Shown: positions 8,861 to 16,846 of the stretch, one piece after another
Layout: each line of letters begins with the position of its first letter
Numbering within the stretch: the first letter of the stretch is position 1
From: Paenisporosarcina sp050269735
GTDB taxonomy: Bacteria; Bacillota; Bacilli; Bacillales_A; Planococcaceae
Direction: 5' to 3'
DNA: 64,000 bases
NCBI RefSeq assembly: GCF_050269735.1
Contig: NZ_JBNNIX010000001.1
Coordinates: forward strand, 1,302,001 to 1,366,000
Program-made: the position numbers and the translations under genes
Notes under the pieces: model-generated
Seen by the model: only the letters and a program-made list of their open reading frames with translations
Told to the model about the DNA's origin: nothing
The model's database searches: none

Positions 8861-9768
8861 ATCGATTGTCGATAGAGTTACCAGGATTGTCATTGAAAAA
8901 TCCAGTTATGCCGGCTTCCGGATGTTTCGGATTTGGCAAAGAATATGCCCGGTTGTATGACTTATCAAAACTTGGCGCGATTATGATCAAAGCAACGACA
9001 CTCGAGACGCGTTTAGGAAATCCTACACCGCGGGTTGCAGAAACGTCTTCCGGGATGCTGAATGCAATCGGTCTTCAAAATCCGGGTTTGGAAAAAGTAC
9101 TGGCTGAAGAGCTGAAGTGGTTGGAACAATACGATGTGCCGATTATTGCAAATGTTGCCGGCACGTTGACGGAAGATTATGTGGAAGTTGCAAAACATAT
9201 CTCAAAATCAAAAAATGTGCATGCATTAGAATTAAATATTTCTTGTCCCAATGTAAAATGTGGCGGCATTACGTTTGGAACAGATCCGACAGTTGCTGCA
9301 GAACTGACCGCAGCTGTTAAAGAAGTTTCGGAAGTTCCGGTCTATGTAAAGTTGTCCCCAAATGTGACCGATATCGGTGAAATCGCGAGAGCGATTGAAG
9401 CGGGTGGAGCAGATGGCATCACGATGATCAACACGTTGATTGGAATGCGTCTGGATACAAGAACAGGGAAACCTGTCATTGCAAATGGCACAGGCGGATT
9501 ATCAGGTCCTGCGGTTAAACCGGTAGCTTTACGCATGGTTTATGAAGTTGCAAAGCAAGTTTCCATCCCAATCATTGGAATGGGCGGCGTGGCGACGGTT
9601 GACGATGTCATCGATTTCATGTCAGCAGGAGCAAGCGCGGTGGCGGTTGGAACCGCAAACTTCGTTGATCCATTTGTCTGTCCGACAATCATTAATCAAT
9701 TACCGGAAAAGCTTGATTGGTTAGGTCTGAATCATGTTTCTGAATTAGTAGGGAGGAGTCACCGATGA
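8857..9768 (+). CDS. pyrD: Dihydroorotate dehydrogenase class 1B catalytic subunit
   Basis: The 303-residue FMN enzyme oxidises dihydroorotate to orotate. The NISCPNVKCGG segment holds the expected catalytic Cys130, the residue that marks class 1 (cytosolic) rather than the Ser-using membrane class 2. GTGGLSGPAVKP and GMGGV segments form the FMN phosphate site. The ATG at 8857 overlaps the PyrK stop. An in-frame start further upstream (8743) would extend the protein 38 residues inside pyrK and has no homologous counterpart. Presence of PyrK confirms NAD-linked class 1B. Confidence 0.95.
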   Translation: MNRLSIELPGLSLKNPVMPASGCFGFGKEYARLYDLSKLGAIMIKATTLETRLGNPTPRVAETSSGMLNAIGLQNPGLEKVLAEELKWLEQYDVPIIANVAGTLTEDYVEVAKHISKSKNVHALELNISCPNVKCGGITFGTDPTVAAELTAAVKEVSEVPVYVKLSPNVTDIGEIARAIEAGGADGITMINTLIGMRLDTRTGKPVIANGTGGLSGPAVKPVALRMVYEVAKQVSIPIIGMGGVATVDDVIDFMSAGASAVAVGTANFVDPFVCPTIINQLPEKLDWLGLNHVSELVGRSHR

Positions 9769-10478
9769 ACATTCGTAACCCGATAATCGCGCTTGATTTT
9801 TCTGCAAAAGAAGAGGTCTTTCAGTTTCTCAAGCCGTTCGATGAAAAACTGTTTGTCAAAGTTGGCATGGAACTTTATTTACAGGAAGGACCAACGATCG
9901 TAACGGACCTAAAAGAAATGGGACATAACGTTTTCCTGGATTTGAAACTGCATGATATTCCGAATACGGTTCAATCCGCCATGCGCGGTCTTGCCAAGCT
10001 CGGTGCAGATTTGGTGAACGTCCATGCGGCAGGTGGCTTGCGAATGATGGAGAGTGCGTTGGAAGGCCTTGAAGCGGGAACTGAAGCAGGTAAACAACGA
10101 CCACTTCTTATCGGTGTGACGCAATTAACGTCGACAAGCGAACAGCAAATGAAGAATGAACAGAAAATCAATTTAACATTACAGGAATCCGTCATACATT
10201 ATGCGGAACTTTCAAAACGGGCAGGTCTAGACGGAGTCGTTTGTTCCGTACTGGAAGCGGCAGACATTAAACAAGTTTGTGGGGAAGACTTCTTGCGGGT
10301 AACACCTGGGATTCGTCTGACAGATGGTACTGAGCATGACCAAATCCGTATTGCTACACCTGAAGTAGCGAGATTGGAAGGTTCCTCTTTGATTGTCGTC
10401 GGTAGAGCGATCACTAAATCGGAAAATCCAGTGGAAACGTATCAGTTGGTTAAACAACAATGGGAGGTTTTACAATGA
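9765..10478 (+). CDS. pyrF: Orotidine 5'-phosphate decarboxylase
   Basis: A 237-residue TIM-barrel enzyme that decarboxylates OMP to UMP, the last step of the pathway. The catalytic Lys/Asp array is visible as FLDLKLHDIPNTV near residues 56-68, and the phosphate-binding end is VVGRAITKSENP near residues 209-220. It starts four bases inside pyrD (ATGA overlap) behind GGGAGGAG. As in other Bacillales, pyrF precedes pyrE even though PyrE acts first, since both are co-translated. Confidence 0.95.
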   Translation: MNIRNPIIALDFSAKEEVFQFLKPFDEKLFVKVGMELYLQEGPTIVTDLKEMGHNVFLDLKLHDIPNTVQSAMRGLAKLGADLVNVHAAGGLRMMESALEGLEAGTEAGKQRPLLIGVTQLTSTSEQQMKNEQKINLTLQESVIHYAELSKRAGLDGVVCSVLEAADIKQVCGEDFLRVTPGIRLTDGTEHDQIRIATPEVARLEGSSLIVVGRAITKSENPVETYQLVKQQWEVLQ

Positions 10479-11107
10479 AAAGTCAGCAAGATGAAATTGC
10501 AGGAGCATTATTATCAATAGGTGCAGTGGAATTGAGGCCTCAAGACCCATTTACATGGACCTCTGGCATTTCGTCACCAATTTACTGTGACAACCGTTTA
10601 ACCATGTCGAGCCCAACTGTACGCAAACAAATTGCCGAAGCATTAGCGGCAAATATCCGTGAGTTTTTCCCACAAACAGAAGTAGTAGCTGGGACCGCGA
10701 CAGCAGGGATTCCACATGCAGCATGGGTAAGTGATGTTCTTAATTTGCCGATGGTCTATGTCCGTTCAAAAGCGAAGGAGCACGGCCGTGGGAATCAAAT
10801 TGAAGGAAGAATCGCACCCGGCCAAAAAGTGATTGTCGTGGAAGATTTAATTTCTACAGGAGGCAGTAGCATTGAGGCTGTTCGCGCTCTTGAAAATGAA
10901 GGATGCGAAGTAGTTGGTGTGGTGTGCATCTTTACATATCATTTAAAACGGGCGGACGAATTATTTGCAGAAGCAGGAATTCCATACGTCAGCTTGACAA
11001 ACTTTGATGCATTAATTGAAGAGGCAACGCTTGCGAAGCAAATCTCAGACGAAGACAAACCTCAGCTGATGGAGTGGCACGAAAAGCTGAAACACGGGGA
11101 ACTATAA
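10475..11107 (+). CDS. pyrE: Orotate phosphoribosyltransferase
   Basis: Transfers ribose-5-phosphate from PRPP to orotate, giving OMP for PyrF. The 210-residue protein contains the PRPP-binding signature VVVEDLISTGGSS around residues 119-131 and a flexible-loop RSKAKEHGRGNQIEG near residue 100. The ATG at 10475 follows TGGGAGG and overlaps the pyrF stop; an upstream start at 10460 would take in the ribosome-binding site. It is the last pyr gene. Only a hairpin whose T-run faces the opposite strand follows, so plus-strand termination here is unclear. Confidence 0.95.
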   Translation: MKSQQDEIAGALLSIGAVELRPQDPFTWTSGISSPIYCDNRLTMSSPTVRKQIAEALAANIREFFPQTEVVAGTATAGIPHAAWVSDVLNLPMVYVRSKAKEHGRGNQIEGRIAPGQKVIVVEDLISTGGSSIEAVRALENEGCEVVGVVCIFTYHLKRADELFAEAGIPYVSLTNFDALIEEATLAKQISDEDKPQLMEWHEKLKHGEL

Positions 11108-11154
11108 AGAAGAACTGAGTTTCAGAAGCATATAATTAAATCCTCAAAAAAATT

Positions 11155-11187
11155 GGATGCCAGTGCATTTGTAGCACTCAGGCATCC
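11155..11187 (-). terminator. Intrinsic terminator of the minus-strand DUF2089 operon
   Basis: GGATGCC (11155-11161) pairs with GGCATCC (11181-11187) and inner AGTGC (11162-11166) pairs with GCACT (11174-11178). Read on the minus strand, the stem is followed by AATTTTTTTG, a good T-run; on the plus strand there is none. It therefore ends the minus operon, and may only partly stop readthrough from pyrE. Confidence 0.75.
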
Positions 11188-11208
11188 TGAAACTCCGAAT
11201 AAATTCAA

Positions 11209-11490
11209 TTATAGCCTAACCTTAACCTCAGTACCGTCATTAGCTTTAACATCTACAAGCACAATCCCCTTATAATTTTTCAGTTCCTTGACGATAGGCT
11301 TTAGTGTTTTTTTGTCTATTAGTGGAAAGGTGAAATCCAGGTTTTTTCTTTCTAAGTGCTCTTTTGTCCATTTGTTTGAATTTTGCTGAAAAAATTTTGA
11401 AGACAAAATTGAAATAATAATGTTTAAAAAGGCATATGGAATTGGGATGGTAAACCGAACATCTTTTGCTTTCACTTTTACATACATCAT
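11209..11490 (-). CDS. Small uncharacterised protein, paralogue of the upstream SHOCT-like protein's globular domain
   Basis: I do not recognise a named gene. The 93-residue product opens with VKVKAKDVRFTIPIPYAFLN and ends GIVLVDVKANDGTEVKVRL. The preceding gene has IRVVSAENDIVTVNLPIKLV followed by a C-terminal QIVDIKSANGDTVSV segment, so the two look like copies of one alpha/beta domain, here without the N-terminal helix-hairpin. The start is taken at the double ATG at 11490/11487, ten bases after the previous stop. The ribosome-binding site is weak (only GTGAT), suggesting translational coupling. A longer reading to 11562 would overlap the upstream gene by 62 bases. Confidence 0.7.
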   Translation of the reverse strand: MMYVKVKAKDVRFTIPIPYAFLNIIISILSSKFFQQNSNKWTKEHLERKNLDFTFPLIDKKTLKPIVKELKNYKGIVLVDVKANDGTEVKVRL

Positions 11491-11500
11491 TAGCAAATCA

Positions 11501-11890
11501 CTAATCAATGATGACTGAAACGGTATCCCCGTTTGCCGATTTAATATCAACAATTTGTCCATCTAATTCGTTTTCGATTGCTTCAATAATAAGGCTTACA
11601 TCTATATCTTTCATGTATTTTTCCGATTGAGGAATACTCGCTGCGATGCTGAGTCCAGCCATTAATACGACTTTGACAAGTTTTATGGGCAAATTAACCG
11701 TGACGATATCATTTTCGGCTGATACTACACGAATTTTTAATGTTTTATCTAAATATTTAGTTGGTTTTTCAAAAAGTTTATTACCTGTTTCTTCTTTCTC
11801 TTTTAATACTTGAATCAGTTCTGATCCCTTATCTGCATCAATCTTTCCTTCTTGAACCATTGTTAACACTCTTGTAATTTCCTCTTTCAT
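11501..11890 (-). CDS. SHOCT-like domain protein (YvlB N-terminal type)
   Basis: A 129-residue protein with a GGGAGGA ribosome-binding site. Residues 7-32 (VLTMVQEGKIDADKGSELIQ) form the short helix-turn-helix pattern LxxGxIxxxEAxxLLxxL found in SHOCT-like/YvlB-type N-termini. The rest is an alpha/beta domain (LKIRVVSAENDIVTVNLPIK, then a hydrophobic helix, then GQIVDIKSANGDTVSVIID). No signal peptide or true membrane helix is evident, although KVVLMAGLSIAASI is hydrophobic. It sits between a DUF2089 regulator and a smaller paralogue. Family members elsewhere occur with envelope-stress genes; whether that applies here is inference only. Confidence 0.75.
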   Translation of the reverse strand: MKEEITRVLTMVQEGKIDADKGSELIQVLKEKEETGNKLFEKPTKYLDKTLKIRVVSAENDIVTVNLPIKLVKVVLMAGLSIAASIPQSEKYMKDIDVSLIIEAIENELDGQIVDIKSANGDTVSVIID

Positions 11891-11904
11891 CTGATAATTC
11901 CTCC

Positions 11905-12270
11905 CTATTCTTCTTTTAAGAGCTTAATGGCTTCTTCTGGTGTGATTTCGCCATTTTCTAACATGGTGACAATTTTTTTCTCGTCTACTTCATTTTTCTT
12001 CTTCTGCACATATCCAAGGGATGAAATGATGTCAGTTAGCTTACCTCGAACCGTAGGATACGAAATCCCCATTTCCTTTTCAACTTCTTTGATATTCCCT
12101 CTGCATGTTAAAAATACTTCCACAAAATGAAGCTGATCCATTGATAAGGATGCCAGTTTTGATAATTCAAACTCATTTTCAATCGTCGTGTGACAATTAG
12201 CGCACTGCAACTTTGTGATTTTCATTGTTTTAGTGCAGACAGGACAATTAGTAATTACTTTATAAGCCAT
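11905..12270 (-). CDS. DUF2089 family protein (zinc-ribbon plus HTH regulator)
   Basis: The 121-residue product begins with two CxxC knuckles (NCPVCTKTMKITKLQCANCH, residues 8-27), a probable zinc ribbon. A sigma-70 region-4-like helix-turn-helix follows (VFLTCRGNIKEVEKEMGISY then PTVRGKLTDII). The last 25 residues (IVTMLENGEITPEEAIKLLK) repeat the SHOCT-like helical hairpin seen in the next gene. This arrangement defines DUF2089. It is the first gene of the three-gene minus operon, preceded by GGGAAGG and an AT-rich region with a possible -10 TACAAT at 12299-12304 on the minus strand. DNA binding is inferred, and its targets are unknown. Confidence 0.8.
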   Translation of the reverse strand: MAYKVITNCPVCTKTMKITKLQCANCHTTIENEFELSKLASLSMDQLHFVEVFLTCRGNIKEVEKEMGISYPTVRGKLTDIISSLGYVQKKKNEVDEKKIVTMLENGEITPEEAIKLLKEE

Positions 12271-12634
12271 AATGAAAATCCTTCCCTTCGTTAATTCTAT
12301 TGTATTACATTTTATTATAAATATAAATAGAAAAATTAATTTTTTATTTAAAATATATTAATTATGTTAATTATACTTTTAATATAATCAATTCCACTGC
12401 GTATTTAATTTATCCTAATGATTGAAATTATAGACATTCCTCTTGGTGAAAATCTCCGGTTACAAAATGAGCATGATTACTTAGACTTTGAGATGGTTAG
12501 AAACATGAGTATTTCCACATTCACTAGTTCCAAATTGACATCCTTAACATATACTACAGAATGGTGTTTTTTGCGTTTATAAGTTATCAGAAAAAGCCAT
12601 CCAACATTTAATTGTTGGATGGCTTTCGTGTATT
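12271..12634. other. Intergenic region between two minus-strand units
   Basis: This 364-base stretch is very AT-rich from 12300 to 12380 and probably holds the minus-strand promoter of the DUF2089 operon; TACAAT (minus) at 12299-12304 is the best -10, with no convincing -35. From 12418 to 12582 there is a 54-codon plus-strand reading frame without a ribosome-binding site, which I do not accept as a gene. The rqcH terminator occupies 12593-12626. Confidence 0.6.
12593..12626 (-). terminator. Terminator of rqcH
   Basis: A 14-bp perfect stem (AAAGCCATCCAACA, 12593-12606, with its complement at 12613-12626) and 6-base loop. On the minus strand it is followed by TTTTTC. It lies nine bases past the rqcH stop. 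Confidence 0.88.
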
Positions 12635-14326
12635 TTATTTTCGAAGTTTCCTCACTAAATCTTCGCTCGGTGTTACAAATACCGTCTTCTGTTCAAAATA
12701 AATGACGAATCCAGGTTTTGAGCCATTCGGTTTTTTGACATGGCGTACTTCGGTATAATCCACCGGCACAGAAGAGGAGTCACGCGCTTTGCTGAAGTAT
12801 GCTGCGAGACCTGCTGCTTCCAAAATGGACGTTTCATCCGGATTGGTGTCGTGAATCACAACATGGGATCCTGGAATATCTTTTGTGTGGAACCAAGTTT
12901 GCGACTTATTTGCGATTTTAAATGTTAAATAATCATTTTGCTTGTTATTTTTCCCTACAGAAATTGGCAATCCTGTAGAGGATACGAAATTTTCAGGTGT
13001 CGGTTTTACGACTTTCTTTTTCTTTTTCGAAATGCGCGCCTTCATCCAGCCTTGTTCGGCAAGTTCTTCGCGAATTTCTTCTATATCCTGTGGAGATGCT
13101 TGCAGCACTTGCTGTTGCAACATTTCAAGATAATCGATATCGTCTTTTGTTTTATCCATCTGCTGTTGCGTTTTCAATAAAGCGGTTTTTGCTTTGTTGT
13201 ATCTCGTGTAAAAACTTTGTGCGTTTTCAACCGGTGTTTTTCGCGGACTTAATGGAATGGTGATGACTGCATTTTCTTCATCATAATAATTCACCACTTG
13301 TGCTTCAGTCATTCCTTTTTCAAGTGTATACAAATTAGCCATTAACAGTTCACCATGAAGTTGGAAGGTTTCCAGTTTTTCTGCGTTTGCTTTTTCTTTT
13401 GCGAGTTTCTTCATCTTTAATTTCAGCTTGTCGAGTTCATTTTGCAACCAACGTTCCAGATCGCCAGCTTGCTGTTTCACTCGATCGCGTTCAGCGCGTG
13501 CAAAATACACTTTATCTAGTAACAGACCAAGTGACTCGTAATGAATTGTTTCGCCGTCAATATGCGCAAGTTTATTACTTGAAAAGATCGCTTTATTGCC
13601 GTTTTCCACATACGTTCCTGTAGGCATAGATTGATTGAATTCATCCAGAAATGATCTGTACACTTCGAATTTGTCTTGATTGCTATCAGCTAGACGATAA
13701 GCGAGTTCTTTTGCTTGCAGTGGAGAAAATCCAGCTAGCTGAGAAAGAATGGCCTTAGAAACATCATCTGTTTCCAACAGAGCAATCAACGCCGCTGCAT
13801 CCGCTTCATACGGGTTCACTTTATCTTGTTTTGGCGGTGCGATATGCGGCTGACCTGGCAAAATCGTTCTATAGCTGTTCACAGACGGTGATAGATGTTT
13901 TAAACTATCCAATATTAGATTTCGTACCGGATCAATCAATATGACATTACTGTGTCGGCCCATAATTTCAATATGGAGTTCTCGAACCATATCATCGCCG
14001 ATTTCATTTTTACTTTCCACGCGCAATATGATCACGCGGTCCATTTCGAGCTGGGTAATAGATGAAATGAATCCGCCTTCTAAATGTTTTCGTAATAACA
14101 TACAAAACATCGGTGGTTCAGAAGGGTTATCAATCGCTTCGTTCGTTATATGAATGCGTGAGTAGGAAGGGTGGATGGAAATAAGTAGGCGGCTGTTTTT
14201 CCCAGCCGCACGGATATGCAACACAATTTCTTGTGAGTTCGGTTGATGTATTTTCGAGATTCTCCCTGATACCAATTGTTGAAGTTCGTTTGTCATTGCT
14301 TTTGTAAATAAGCCATCAAATGCCAT
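12635..14326 (-). CDS. rqcH: Ribosome quality-control factor RqcH (NFACT/FbpA family, formerly YloA)
   Basis: A 563-residue member of the Rqc2/NEMF family. It is known to bind stalled 50S-peptidyl-tRNA complexes and direct addition of C-terminal alanine tails. The N-terminal NFACT-N domain spans about residues 1-270 (MAFDGLFTKAMTNELQQLVS, GRHSNVILID). A coiled-coil middle follows around 270-420, and a C-terminal NFACT-R domain around 440-545 (ENFVSSTGLPISVGKNNKQN, FHTKDIPGSHVVIHD). A GAGGAA ribosome-binding site precedes ATG. It is transcribed opposite to its neighbours. In B. subtilis yloB and yloC lie between rqcH and remA; both are absent here. Confidence 0.94.
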   Translation of the reverse strand: MAFDGLFTKAMTNELQQLVSGRISKIHQPNSQEIVLHIRAAGKNSRLLISIHPSYSRIHITNEAIDNPSEPPMFCMLLRKHLEGGFISSITQLEMDRVIILRVESKNEIGDDMVRELHIEIMGRHSNVILIDPVRNLILDSLKHLSPSVNSYRTILPGQPHIAPPKQDKVNPYEADAAALIALLETDDVSKAILSQLAGFSPLQAKELAYRLADSNQDKFEVYRSFLDEFNQSMPTGTYVENGNKAIFSSNKLAHIDGETIHYESLGLLLDKVYFARAERDRVKQQAGDLERWLQNELDKLKLKMKKLAKEKANAEKLETFQLHGELLMANLYTLEKGMTEAQVVNYYDEENAVITIPLSPRKTPVENAQSFYTRYNKAKTALLKTQQQMDKTKDDIDYLEMLQQQVLQASPQDIEEIREELAEQGWMKARISKKKKKVVKPTPENFVSSTGLPISVGKNNKQNDYLTFKIANKSQTWFHTKDIPGSHVVIHDTNPDETSILEAAGLAAYFSKARDSSSVPVDYTEVRHVKKPNGSKPGFVIYFEQKTVFVTPSEDLVRKLRK

Positions 14327-14359
14327 AAGTATTCCTCTTTCAAAACGTTTTGCTCTATC

Positions 14360-14390
14360 TTATCATTTTCCAAAGGAAATGTGATATAAT
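14360..14390 (+). promoter_or_regulatory. Promoter upstream of remA-gmk-rpoZ
   Basis: An extended -10 element TGATATAAT occupies 14382-14390 (perfect TATAAT at 14385-14390). The best -35, TTATCA at 14360-14365, has a long 19-base spacer, but the TGn extension can compensate. It lies 50 bases before the remA start and is divergent from rqcH. Confidence 0.6.
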
Positions 14391-14439
14391 TGGCTAAGTG
14401 TGTAACAAAGAAAGTTGAAGCTCTACAGGAGGAACGACT

Positions 14440-14691
14440 GTGCCAAATCTTAAGTTTATTAATATCGGAAACGGTAGTGTGGTAGCAGTTGAACGAATCA
14501 TCTCCATCTTGCAGCCTGAATCAGCGCCGATTAAGCGTCTCATTCAAGAAGCAAGAGATAAAGGGTTTTTGATTGACGCAACTTATGGTAAAAAAACCCG
14601 CGCGATATTTGTTATGGATAGTGAACACGTGGTTTTATCCGCAGTCCATGCGGAAACCATGGTGACACGTGTGATAGAACAAGCCGAATAG
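14440..14691 (+). CDS. remA: Extracellular matrix regulator RemA (DUF370 family, YlzA)
   Basis: The 83-residue product matches RemA closely (LKFINIGNGSVVAVERIIS, PESAPIKRLIQEARDKG, LIDATYGKKTRAIFVMDSEH). RemA is a DNA-binding activator of matrix and osmoprotection genes in B. subtilis and forms ring-like oligomers. The GTG start at 14440 is preceded by AGGAGGAA. It heads the run remA-gmk-rpoZ, an order conserved in Bacillales. The regulatory targets in this organism cannot be read from the window. Confidence 0.93.
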   Translation: MPNLKFINIGNGSVVAVERIISILQPESAPIKRLIQEARDKGFLIDATYGKKTRAIFVMDSEHVVLSAVHAETMVTRVIEQAE

Positions 14692-14708
14692 ATAAAAAGA
14701 GGGATTTA

Positions 14709-15329
14709 ATGCGAAAAGAACGTGGATTATTAATCGTCCTTTCAGGGCCATCAGGTGTCGGAAAAGGTACTGTGCGAAAAGAATTGTTTTCACAGCCTGA
14801 CACAAATTATGAGTATTCGATTTCAATGACGACAAGAAAGCCGCGTGAAGGCGAAGTCGATGGTGTCGATTATTTTTTTAAATCCCATGAGGATTTTGAA
14901 CAACTAATCGGAGAAGGCCGTTTATTAGAATACGCTTCTTATGTTGGGAATTATTATGGAACTCCGTTAGACTATGTGAACGAGACATTAGATGCCGGCC
15001 GTGATGTGTTCTTGGAAATTGAAGTGCAAGGTGCATCGCAAGTTCGCGCTAAAGTACCAGATGGCTTGTTTATTTTCTTGGCACCACCAAGCCTGACGGA
15101 ATTGCAACAACGTTTGGTAGGTCGTGGAACAGAAACAGAAGATGTGATTGCTTCACGAATTTTAGCAGCACGACAAGAACTTGAAATGATGAACTTGTAT
15201 GATTATGTCGTCGAAAATGACGAAGTGCAATTGGCTTGCGATCGTGTAAATGCCATTGTTACTGCCGAACATTGCCGTCGGGAACGCGTTGAAAAAAGAT
15301 ACCTAGCTATGCTGGAAGGGGAATATTAA
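14709..15329 (+). CDS. gmk: Guanylate kinase
   Basis: Phosphorylates GMP/dGMP to GDP/dGDP. The 206-residue protein has a P-loop GPSGVGKGTV near residues 11-20, the GMP-binding STTRKPREGE-like segment (SMTTRKPREGEVDGVDYFF) near residues 36-54, and the lid region. The ATG follows AGAGGGA. The stop TAA overlaps the rpoZ ATG by one base (TAATG), so translation of the two is linked. Confidence 0.96.
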   Translation: MRKERGLLIVLSGPSGVGKGTVRKELFSQPDTNYEYSISMTTRKPREGEVDGVDYFFKSHEDFEQLIGEGRLLEYASYVGNYYGTPLDYVNETLDAGRDVFLEIEVQGASQVRAKVPDGLFIFLAPPSLTELQQRLVGRGTETEDVIASRILAARQELEMMNLYDYVVENDEVQLACDRVNAIVTAEHCRRERVEKRYLAMLEGEY

Positions 15330-15553
15330 TGTTATATCCATCAGTTGATTCATTAAAAAGTAAAATCGATTCAAAATACTCACTAGTGAGTTTGGCTTCA
15401 AAACGTGCTCGCCAATTACAAGAAGAGGGCGGAGAGCGACTTGACTCATATGTGTCTTTGAAATATGTAGGACGCGCATTGGAAGAAGTCGCATCAGGCG
15501 CATTAACAAAAGAAGTTCAAGACGAAGCAACGATCTACGAAGACGAAATTTAA
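15329..15553 (+). CDS. rpoZ: RNA polymerase omega subunit
   Basis: The 74-residue protein carries the omega signature (SKYSLVSLASKRARQLQEEG, then YVGRALEEVASG). Omega binds and stabilises the beta' subunit. It overlaps the gmk stop by one base and relies on the upstream GGAAGGGGAA segment for ribosome binding. Length is normal for Firmicute omega. Confidence 0.95.
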   Translation: MLYPSVDSLKSKIDSKYSLVSLASKRARQLQEEGGERLDSYVSLKYVGRALEEVASGALTKEVQDEATIYEDEI

Positions 15554-15570
15554 AACCTATTATTACCCAA

Positions 15571-15611
15571 AAAACTCCCTTAGACAGTCAGATGCTTTGG
15601 GAGTTTGTTGT
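15571..15611 (+). terminator. Possible weak terminator after rpoZ
   Basis: AAAACTCCC (15571-15579) can pair with GGGAGTTT (15599-15606) across a 19-base loop, followed by TTGTTGTTTG. The long loop and imperfect T-run make it weak. It may attenuate rather than end transcription before coaBC. Confidence 0.45.
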
Positions 15612-15631
15612 TTGAGAAAGGGAGATTGTTC

Positions 15632-16846
15632 ATGCTAGCAAACAAAAAAATCTTATTGTGCGTAGCTGGTGGTATTGCTGTTTATAAAGCTGTTGCCCTT
15701 GTCAGTAAATTGTCACAAGCAGGAGCGGATGTCAAAGTCATCATGACCGATTCTGCCACAAAGTTTGTGCAGCCACTGAGCTTTCAGGTAATGTCACGAA
15801 ACGATGTATATACTGATACATTTGACGAAAAAGATTCAAATGTCATCGCACATATCAACTTGGCTGATTGGGCAGATTTAATTATTGTAGCGCCTGCTAC
15901 TGCGAACGTGATCGGCAAACTTGCCAATGGAATTGGTGATGATATGTTAACGACGACTCTTCTTGCGACAACCGCCAAGGTTTGGATTGCACCAGCTATG
16001 AATGTACATATGTACGACCACCCAGCAGTGAAGCGAAATATTGCCACATTGGCATTAGACGGTTATGAATTCATTGAACCGTCTGAAGGCTTCCTGGCAT
16101 GTGGGTATGTAGGAAAAGGTAGATTGGAAGAACCGGAAAAAATCGTCTCATTGGTGGAAGCATTTTTTCAGCCGAAAGAATTGCCCTTAAAAGGCAAAAA
16201 AGTAGTGATTACTGCAGGTCCAACACGCGAGCGAATAGATCCAGTTCGATTTTTGACTAATTTCTCTTCAGGGAAAATGGGTTATGCGCTGGCGGAAGCA
16301 GCTAATAAACTTGGAGCAGAAACTATACTTGTTTCGGGTCCAGTTTCATTGCCAATTCCATCAGGGGTAACTGTTGAGAATGTGGAAAGCGCTGAGGAAA
16401 TGTTGCAGGCTGTGTTACATCATTTTGATGATGCCGATATGGTTGTGAAGACAGCGGCGGTGGCAGATTACCGTCCTAAGTATGTCCATGAGCAAAAAAT
16501 GAAGAAACAAGCAGGGGACGCTGCCCTTGAACTGGAACGTACGACTGATATCCTCATGACGCTTGGTCAAAAGAAGACACATCAACTTTTGATTGGTTTC
16601 GCTGCTGAAACAAATGATGTCGAGATGTATGCAAAAGGAAAACTCGCTAAAAAAAATGCAGACTATATTGTAGCTAATGATGTCACGAGAGAAGATAGCG
16701 GGTTTGGGACAGACACCAATACGGTTGTATTGATTGGTAAAGGGGATTTTGAACATCACTTTGACAATATGTCTAAAAAACAATTGGCAACTAAATTGTT
16801 CGAAACAATATTAGCTCATGAGGAAGATTTACAATATGTACGCTGA
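15632..16846 (+). CDS. coaBC: Bifunctional phosphopantothenoylcysteine decarboxylase / phosphopantothenate-cysteine ligase
   Basis: Catalyses the second and third steps of coenzyme A synthesis from phosphopantothenate. The N-terminal flavoprotein CoaC domain (residues 1-185) has the HINLADWADL histidine region and the PAMNVHMYDHPAVKRN substrate motif. The C-terminal CoaB domain begins ITAGPTRERIDPVRFLTNFS near residue 191 and includes the KMKKQAG lysine region. The ATG at 15632 follows AAGGGAG; an in-frame TTG at 15605 would overlap the hairpin and has no homologous support. The 404-residue length is usual. It overlaps priA by 11 bases. Confidence 0.95.
   Translation: MLANKKILLCVAGGIAVYKAVALVSKLSQAGADVKVIMTDSATKFVQPLSFQVMSRNDVYTDTFDEKDSNVIAHINLADWADLIIVAPATANVIGKLANGIGDDMLTTTLLATTAKVWIAPAMNVHMYDHPAVKRNIATLALDGYEFIEPSEGFLACGYVGKGRLEEPEKIVSLVEAFFQPKELPLKGKKVVITAGPTRERIDPVRFLTNFSSGKMGYALAEAANKLGAETILVSGPVSLPIPSGVTVENVESAEEMLQAVLHHFDDADMVVKTAAVADYRPKYVHEQKMKKQAGDAALELERTTDILMTLGQKKTHQLLIGFAAETNDVEMYAKGKLAKKNADYIVANDVTREDSGFGTDTNTVVLIGKGDFEHHFDNMSKKQLATKLFETILAHEEDLQYVR

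Noticed and set aside
11491..11562. Longer start for the small protein at 11209-11490
   Set aside because: It would overlap the preceding gene by 62 bases and has no ribosome-binding site; the double ATG at 11490/11487 is simpler.
12418..12582. 54-codon plus-strand frame in the gap before rqcH
   Set aside because: No ribosome-binding site, no family resemblance, lies in an AT-rich intergenic region and ends just before the rqcH terminator.
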